Position numbers and translations under genes: made by a program
The notes under the pieces: model-generated
The model's database searches: none
Seen by the model: the letters and a program-made list of their open reading frames with translations, nothing else
What the model was told of the DNA's origin: nothing
Source of the DNA: Bradyrhizobium australiense
GTDB lineage: Bacteria; Pseudomonadota; Alphaproteobacteria; Rhizobiales; Xanthobacteraceae
Length of the DNA stretch: 64,000 nt
Direction of reading: 5' to 3'
Assembly: GCF_013114825.1 (NCBI RefSeq)
Contig: NZ_JAAVLX010000005.1
Coordinates: 372,001 to 436,000 of the forward strand
Part shown: positions 59,248 to 64,000 of the stretch, piece by piece
Numbering within the stretch: position 1 is the stretch's first letter
Layout of the letters: every line of letters begins with the position of its first letter

Positions 59248-60027
59248 ATGCTCTCCTTCCTTGAACCCATGTGCCTCGCTCCTGCGAGGAAGAACTTGTT
59301 GCTTGTTACTTGGGGCCTCGTCGCGCTTAGCGCGGCGACACCGACATTCGCCGCGGATCTCGCGGGGCAGCCCGTCTACACAGAGGCACCACCGCAACCG
59401 GCCGCGGCCGCGGCCGCGATCAGAGATCAGCCAGCGCAAAAAGTCGCGCAACCTCTGACAATCGGTTTGGAGAGTAACATGGTGGTGGGCTTAGAATCTC
59501 CAGCTCCTCCGATCAAGGTGGAGAACTGGCTGCGTGGCCAGCCCCTCACGAGCTTCCAGTCCGGGAAAGTGTACATCGTCGAATTTTGGGCAACTTGGTG
59601 CGCACCGTGTGTGGCGGCGTTGTCCCATCTGGGGCAGCTGCAAGAGAGATACAAAGACAGCGAAGTTGAAGTCCTCGGAGTCGCAGCTTCTGAACGAGCT
59701 CGAACGGCGGACGAGGCCAGAACCAACTTGGACGCATGGTTGACCGAAAAGTTCTCGAATCTCAACTACCGGATCGGGTTCGATTACACAGGCGAAATGA
59801 ACAAGCTCTGGATGGATCCCAGCTTTTCTGTCGGGATTCCCACCTCGTTCGTCGTCGACCGTGATGGCCACATCGCCTTTATCGGTTTTCCGACGCAACT
59901 CGATGACGTTCTGCCGAAAATTCTGAGCGGCAGCTGGCGCACCAGCGACGAAGCTAAAGCCGCCGATACCGAGCGGCTAAAGGCGAACGCGGAAAAGCGC
60001 GAAATGACGAGAAAGCGAGCGCACTGA
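59248..60027 (+). CDS. exported TlpA-like thioredoxin, truncated before its helical C-terminal domain
   Basis: The signal peptide (ARKNLLLVTWGLVALSAATP, then TFA before cleavage) directs export. A Pro/Ala linker leads to a thioredoxin domain (about residues 85-225). It has WATWCAPCVAAL as active site, the cis-Pro region GIPTSFVVD and a final FPTQLDDVLPKIL. ATG 59248 with GAGACGAG upstream is preferred over the GTG at 59224. The TGA at 60025 seems to result from a frameshift. Beyond it, to about 60375, shifted frames read DWAKALSAVEEAVAVMPDRL, LYADLLLHKL and MGKELSEHILALN, a TPR-like tail of longer relatives. The thioredoxin part is intact and has a NifA/sigma-54-type promoter. Confidence 0.75.
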   Translation: MLSFLEPMCLAPARKNLLLVTWGLVALSAATPTFAADLAGQPVYTEAPPQPAAAAAAIRDQPAQKVAQPLTIGLESNMVVGLESPAPPIKVENWLRGQPLTSFQSGKVYIVEFWATWCAPCVAALSHLGQLQERYKDSEVEVLGVAASERARTADEARTNLDAWLTEKFSNLNYRIGFDYTGEMNKLWMDPSFSVGIPTSFVVDRDGHIAFIGFPTQLDDVLPKILSGSWRTSDEAKAADTERLKANAEKREMTRKRAH

Positions 60028-60374
60028 GCCGATCTTCGGCAAACTAGCGCAAGCGATGAAGCCGGGGATTGGGCGAAGGCGCTTTCGGCGGTCGAAGAGG
60101 CCGTCGCTGTGATGCCGGACCGTCTTAACTTCTGCGTGCTCTATGCGGATCTGTTGCTTCACAAACTGCACGACTTGCAGACCTGCTTGGCGGTCATGAG
60201 GCAATTAGTTCGCGAGGCGATCGACAAAAACTCGGAGCTGTGGATGGCCGGGGGCGCCGCGGCAACTCTCCGATGCAGCGAATGACAACTGCCACTTCCT
60301 GACTGCCGAGCGCCTTGCGATGGGCAAGGAATTGTCCGAACACATTCTGGCGTTGAATCTCCGCAACGGGCGAT

Positions 60375-60870
60375 GGCTTTCATTCTCGACGCTGTTCGAG
60401 AGGTCGATGCCGTTGGGCAGCTCCCCGATCTGCGTCTTGAAAATATGGGTGGTCGGCGTTGTGCCGTGCGGCTTCAGCCATTTGCCCCCGTTCCGCAGCA
60501 GCGCCGTCTTCTCCTGCGCGCCTCCCAGCGAAATCCGGAAATCATCGTCGCGCGTGAGCCCGAGCGGAGCCTGGGCAAGCCCCTTGAGAAGCTTTTCGAT
60601 CGCTTCGTCGTCGACGGCGTCGCCGGCGATAGTGTGACCATCGCCATGGCGATCATCATCTTCGGCTACGAACTGCAGGGCGCCCACACAGTCCCTCCCG
60701 ATCGCAGCGAGCAGGCTGTAGGCATCGGTCCCGGCGGCGCCGACCTTTTGCGCCACCCGGCGGCGCAGGGCGTCCAAGTCGGGGAGGAGGTTGTCGAAGA
60801 CAGCCGTAACGGCTTTGCCTCGGAAGGCATCCTCGCGCGGATCGCATAAAATCAGTTTATCGGAAATGGC
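60375..60870 (-). pseudogene. hipA: hipA, N-terminal fragment
   Basis: In frame on the minus strand are FRGKAVTAVFDNLLPDLDAL, AAGTDAYSLLAAIGRDCVGA and LGLTRDDDFRISLGGAQEKT. ALLRNGGKWLKP and the nucleotide-contact block ELPNGIDLSNSVENE follow. This is the HipA N-terminal and first kinase lobe. It breaks off abruptly against the end of the thioredoxin relic. The C-terminal lobe lies at 56796-57184, with about 65 residues missing between. Confidence 0.85.
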
Positions 60871-61179
60871 GCATAGACTACCATTTTGGCGCCGACCCTT
60901 GGATGGCGTAATGGTCCGATGCACCGCTGTACGCGAAAGCACCCGCCGGCGCGCTCCCAATTGCTTACACGGCCGGTTGGTCGGGCGGGGTTGGCCGCGA
61001 CGGTCTCGCTAGCAATGCAAGACGCTGCCACAGCGCGTCCCGTTTCGGCGGTAATATCTGCGACCTCTTCGAAGATTGTCTTGCGGAATTGCAGATCGCG
61101 CGTCACGCACAACGGGAGCCCGACGGTCTCTGCTCTAAAAAGCCCGGTCATCTGCTCGATGATCGCGATCGCTTCGTCG
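60871..61179. other. intergenic between hipA relic and nod box
   Basis: A minus frame (60852-61202, with IDEAIAIIEQMTGLFRAETV) is open but unassigned. Its start lies inside the nod-box-like sequence, so it may be a truncated or chance ORF. Confidence 0.4.
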
Positions 61180-61226
61180 ATCCATTTCGTAGATAGGTCC
61201 AATCAAGAGAATGTATTTTACCAATT
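61180..61226 (+). promoter_or_regulatory. nod-box-like sequence
   Basis: A 47-base block follows the NodD-binding nod box layout. ATCCAT starts at 61180 and GTAGAT follows. ATC at 61202 begins the second half, and the highly conserved end reads GTATTTTACCAATT. By eye about 18 of 25 positions in the second half match the consensus ATC-N9-GAT-type half ending TTTTACCAATC. It faces the peptide gene at 61286. Confidence 0.6.
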
Positions 61227-61285
61227 GTGCGGTCGTCATCTAAGATTGAGGACGGCTGGGGCCAATCTAAGGAAGCGAGTCTCGA

Positions 61286-61489
61286 ATGAAAAAAATGCTG
61301 TTTTTTACTGCGAGCGCCGTCGCGCTTGCAGCGGCGGTACCGACTTTCGCCGCTGAGGGTGCCGCGCAACCGGTCGACACCAAGGTACTCGTAGCCGATA
61401 CGTCATATCCCGAATGCGAGGAGGACCCGTTGGATGGCGTCTGCGATCTCTTTTTTTGCTTAACCGACCCCGCGTGCTTTGCGCGCTAA
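61286..61489 (+). CDS. small secreted four-cysteine peptide, 67 aa
   Basis: The N-terminus is a clear signal peptide (MKKMLFFTASAVALAAAVP, then TFAA), cleaving after about residue 22. The mature part is short and acidic with four Cys in the pattern C-x8-C-x4-C-x5-C near the C-terminus (PECEED, GVCDLFFCL, PACFAR). AAGGAAGCGAG lies upstream. No family is recognised. The leader strongly resembles that of the nearby exported thioredoxin (VAL-[SA]-A-A-x-P-T-F-A-A). A nod-box-like sequence 60 bases upstream suggests induction by plant flavonoids. Two disulfides in a secreted peptide are likely. Confidence 0.6.
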   Translation: MKKMLFFTASAVALAAAVPTFAAEGAAQPVDTKVLVADTSYPECEEDPLDGVCDLFFCLTDPACFAR

Positions 61490-61752
61490 CAACGGAAAAC
61501 AACTAAGCAGAAAATGAGATAGAGTCTCAGTACACCGCCGCTTGCGGGGACGGCGGCAGCGTCCTCTTTGCGTGCGGATACGCGGCCATATGATACAAGG
61601 GGCGCCGTCTTCGGTGTTCTCTCGGACGACAATTCAGCCCGAGAAAGTCCACAACGTGGGGTGAGGGCGCTGCGTAAGCAGCGCTTGCGGATACTGCCCT
61701 CACCCTCGCCCTCACCAAGGGAGTTGACATAGCAAACGCTGAGTGAACGACG
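61490..61752. other. intergenic
   Basis: No gene recognised. The block before 61753 is CCTCACCCTCGCCCTCAC-rich and carries no obvious terminator. Confidence 0.4.
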
Positions 61753-63027
61753 ATGATCGAGGAGTTCCTTGCTCGCATGCGAACGCATCGCAACAACATT
61801 CACCGCTATCGTACGGGCGAGCGCCCCTTCGGCACTCGCCCGCCCGATACGCGCAGCGCGCAATTGTTTCAAACCGAGCTGACGGAGCTGGAGAGACAAT
61901 ACGTCGAGCGACGGCTGTCGGAAGAACGGGCGGCGCTCGATGCCGTCGCCAACACGACCCTTCCGTTTGGCTTGCCCTCGCCGAGGACACTTCCCGAGGG
62001 CGTGAGCACCCAGCAATCGAACCGAGGCCTCGCTAAAGTGCCGGTCCCGCCGAACGCGGCGTGGCGTGACATGCGTTCCTCGGACAGGAGCCGAAAGGAT
62101 GGCGAAGCTCACCGTCCACTACGTCGCGTTCTAAATATTCAGAATGTTGAGATATTGCAGCTCGCGGCGCTGCTTCACTCGTGCAGGCGCCGATCGAGTG
62201 AGAAGGCATTGCTTTCACACGCCATGAAGAATTATCCGGAGACGAAAGGTCGTCAACGAGATGGTCGAGGCTTACGCCGACGGATTAGGTGTGAGCGGCA
62301 GCAACTTGGCCCGTCTTTTCGCCGGAGCGGCTGTCGAATCGGACTTCATGGCGGGCGCTTCTCGCGCCGGCCGAGCTTCGAACCATTTTTGGCTGGCACA
62401 ATAGCGGCCGGCTCTTGCGTGGGGCTAGGGCGCACGTCGCTGGGCCTTACGAGCACTCCATTCGATCTCGTTATCGTAGATGAGGCGGCGCGAGCGAATT
62501 GCTCGTGCGGTTGCAAGCTGCTCGATGGGCCGTACTGGCCGGTGACCACGCTCAGCTCGAACCGCATCACGAAGCTGAAATCATCAAGCGCGTGGCAAGT
62601 ATACGGCATACACGCCGCTTTCAGTCTCAAGCCCCAATACAGGATGCTAGCGCCCATCGGACGGCTGGTGTCGGAAGTGTTCTATCGGGACCTCAAGCTG
62701 GAGCCGGGAAGACTCGATCCCGAAGTTGATCGATCCTGTCTGCCGGCGGAGTTCGACAGGCCGCTGCTTTGGATCGATACGGACAGGTTGGGCGAGCGAG
62801 GTTACGAACGAGTTCCTTCCAATGGGTCCAGCCGTATCAATCAGGCGGAGGCGCATGCGATCGTGGCGCTGCTGGAAAAATGGCTGGCGCACAGTAAGTT
62901 CATGGATTGGCGGACTAGCCAGACGAAGCACGACGCCGGTATCGGCGTCATCCGCATGTATGCCGCGCAGAGGGACCTCGTACGTCGGGCAAGCGCCGCG
63001 ACCGTATCGAACACGCGAATGAAATAA
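61753..63027 (+). CDS. chimeric open frame: small helical protein head on helicase debris
   Basis: Residues 1-95 form a small helical protein (RTHRNNIHRYR, then QTELTELERQYVERRLSEE and a TTLPFGL ending). They match the ORF at 17264 in this window, with an insert of about 20 residues (RPFGTRPPDTRSAQ region). The remaining 330 residues are partly noise and partly the end of a superfamily 1 helicase (see the next entry). I read the long frame as accidental fusion of a real small gene with relic DNA. The original small protein probably ended near 61990. Confidence 0.4.
   Translation: MIEEFLARMRTHRNNIHRYRTGERPFGTRPPDTRSAQLFQTELTELERQYVERRLSEERAALDAVANTTLPFGLPSPRTLPEGVSTQQSNRGLAKVPVPPNAAWRDMRSSDRSRKDGEAHRPLRRVLNIQNVEILQLAALLHSCRRRSSEKALLSHAMKNYPETKGRQRDGRGLRRRIRCERQQLGPSFRRSGCRIGLHGGRFSRRPSFEPFLAGTIAAGSCVGLGRTSLGLTSTPFDLVIVDEAARANCSCGCKLLDGPYWPVTTLSSNRITKLKSSSAWQVYGIHAAFSLKPQYRMLAPIGRLVSEVFYRDLKLEPGRLDPEVDRSCLPAEFDRPLLWIDTDRLGERGYERVPSNGSSRINQAEAHAIVALLEKWLAHSKFMDWRTSQTKHDAGIGVIRMYAAQRDLVRRASAATVSNTRMK
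62380..62990 (+). pseudogene. superfamily 1 (Upf1-like) helicase remnant
   Basis: Motif II region FDLVIVDEAARAN, then LKPQYRMLAPIGRLVSEVFY (the QYRM motif of Upf1/SMUBP2-type helicases), then RINQAEAHAI and IGVIRMYAAQ. Walker A and motif III are not found, and the frames between blocks are shuffled. The gene is truncated on both sides. Confidence 0.6.
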
Positions 63028-63618
63028 GCAAATACATTGGCTTCTTCGAGCGCGCCGGCGGTTTGCGAGCTCCCATAGTCTCGCCTGAATTCCGCTGCGA
63101 TTGCATCGCGGGTCTCAAGGAGGAACCTGCGATAGCTCTTGGTATCCTTGCGAGCGTAGGAGCGACAGAACTGATAGACGTCCTTGACCGCATGCTCGAC
63201 GAGCTTTTGGAGGCTTTTCGGATCGCGCCGGAGTGGAGATCCGCCCCGCAATTGTCGGGATGCCGCAGTAAGTTATCACGCCGGCAACAGAGCGTACCGT
63301 ATACGCGCCGCGGCTGAACCCGATCAGATAGATGGGGTCACCTGGTTCATACAGGCCAATGATCGCCGCGTAGCCATCGACGAATTTCGGGTGATGCCAA
63401 GGCCGGTCGCCATGCTGGCGAGGTCATAGAGCCATCGCATCCAGCCGATCTTGAAATGACCGTCGGATGCCGAACCGAGAGTCCGAGGGTTTGACCTTCG
63501 TGTCGGGATCAACCCGACAAGCTCGGTAGAGCTTGTAAAGGTTGGTTCGGGCTTCGTCGAAATTGGTGTCACCCGCCTGGCCAGTAATGTCGCAAAAGAT
63601 GACAATGTTCTTTGGCAT
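62985..63618 (-). pseudogene. DUF2235 alpha/beta-hydrolase, broken
   Basis: From ATG 63618: MPKNIVIFCDITGQAGDTNF, DEARTNLYKLYRACR, then in other frames LGSASDGHFKIGWMRWLYDL and ASMATGLGI. SPLRRDPKSLQKLVEHAVKD and DVYQFCRSYARKD follow, ending FIRVFDTVAAL. This is the DUF2235 domain found in type VI-linked phospholipase effectors and related proteins. The catalytic GFSRGA-type block is lost, and several frameshifts are present. Confidence 0.75.
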
Positions 63619-63742
63619 CGCACACTGTCCCCCAAAAGTGCGCCAACACTCCAATAATATCACAGATTGTGGGGGTCGAAGTGTGACCTGGCTTACCCTT
63701 GAGGGGATAGTCGTTTCGATATTGGACGGTTGCGGTGTGCCG

Positions 63743-64000
63743 CTACTTGCCATCAACAAGATTGACGCCAATTCGATCGGCGAGGGCAACGAGGTCTGCG
63801 TAGAGCGGAATGTCTGTGAGCAGATTCTGTGGGGCTCCCGTCGGGGAGAGGTCCTTTGCCGTGATGCGATCGCCGAAAAGCATCAGAGCGAGGGCCCGGT
63901 CGTCCTGTCGCGATACCCAGCACAGTCCATCGGCGTGAGGACACGCGGCGTGGATAGCTTCTGCCCACTTCCGGGTATTTGGATACTCGTCCTTTTCGGT
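63743..64000 (-). CDS. RES-domain protein, C-terminal part (cut by window end)
   Basis: An open frame of 85 codons runs from the window edge to TAG at 63743 and has no start inside the window. It reads TRKWAEAIHAACPHADGLCW, VSRQDDRALALMLFGDRI and LYADLVALADRIGVNL. This is the C-terminal half of RES-family toxins, which degrade NAD+. The usual partner is an Xre-type antitoxin upstream, which would lie beyond 64000. It is in frame throughout, so possibly functional. Confidence 0.65.
   Translation of the reverse strand, partial: TEKDEYPNTRKWAEAIHAACPHADGLCWVSRQDDRALALMLFGDRITAKDLSPTGAPQNLLTDIPLYADLVALADRIGVNLVDGK

Overview
The window looks like an accessory symbiosis region (island or megaplasmid) of a Bradyrhizobium-type alphaproteobacterium. 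The basis is a nifDKENX block with its usual small partners and a nif ferredoxin, a NodV/NodW-type two-component system, a NopT-type type III effector protease with a tts-box-like sequence, a nod-box-like sequence, NifA/sigma-54 promoters, and a heavy load of insertion-sequence debris and decayed genes. Genus is inferred from family resemblance, not from a search.

Layout. 1-4.4 kb: IS630 debris and a TauD-like dioxygenase with a decayed thioesterase downstream. 6-9.7 kb: a receiver-only regulator, nodW-like and nodV-like genes, all on the minus strand. 10.9-13 kb: an S9 oligopeptidase. 13-17.3 kb: mostly non-coding debris with a few tiny ORFs. 17.6-19.2 kb: a shattered nifA. 19.2-24.7 kb: tandem NifA sites, a frxA-type ferredoxin and a sufBCDS operon. 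25-28.3 kb: a RIME-like repeat, a broken doxX and a maeB with one frameshift. 28.9-36.8 kb: NifA/sigma-54-controlled nifD-K-E-N-X, a NifX-associated gene, a DUF683-type gene and fdxB. 37-46 kb: small proteins and relics of marR, nadC, bioB and an sfnG-like gene, with an intact MFS exporter. 46.3-49.4 kb: an acetyltransferase, then a decayed nifH that keeps its promoter and overlaps a methyltransferase gene, bracketed by inverted IS ends. 49.6-52.3 kb: a large Tat-exported glycosidase-like protein. 53.6-56.5 kb: LysE/RhtB exporter, PaiB-like and MocR-type regulator genes. 56.8-61 kb: a hipA broken in two around nopT, an integrase relic and a NifA/sigma-54-type promoter in front of a secreted thioredoxin. 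61.2-61.5 kb: a nod-box-like sequence in front of a small secreted four-cysteine peptide. 61.7-64 kb: relics of a helicase and a DUF2235 hydrolase, and a RES-domain toxin cut by the window end.

How it fits together. The intact genes make the MoFe protein (NifDK), the NifEN cofactor scaffold, NifX-type cofactor carriers, ferredoxins and a SUF iron-sulfur assembly line. The local nifA and nifH are clearly dead, and nifB, nifS, nifZ and the fix genes were not found here, so nitrogen fixation must rely on copies elsewhere in the genome. The most novel-looking candidates are the 67-residue four-cysteine peptide behind a nod-box-like sequence, and the neighbouring NifA-type thioredoxin whose export leader resembles that of the peptide. 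Next come the SUF operon placed behind nif-type control sites and the methyltransferase attached to the nifH relic.
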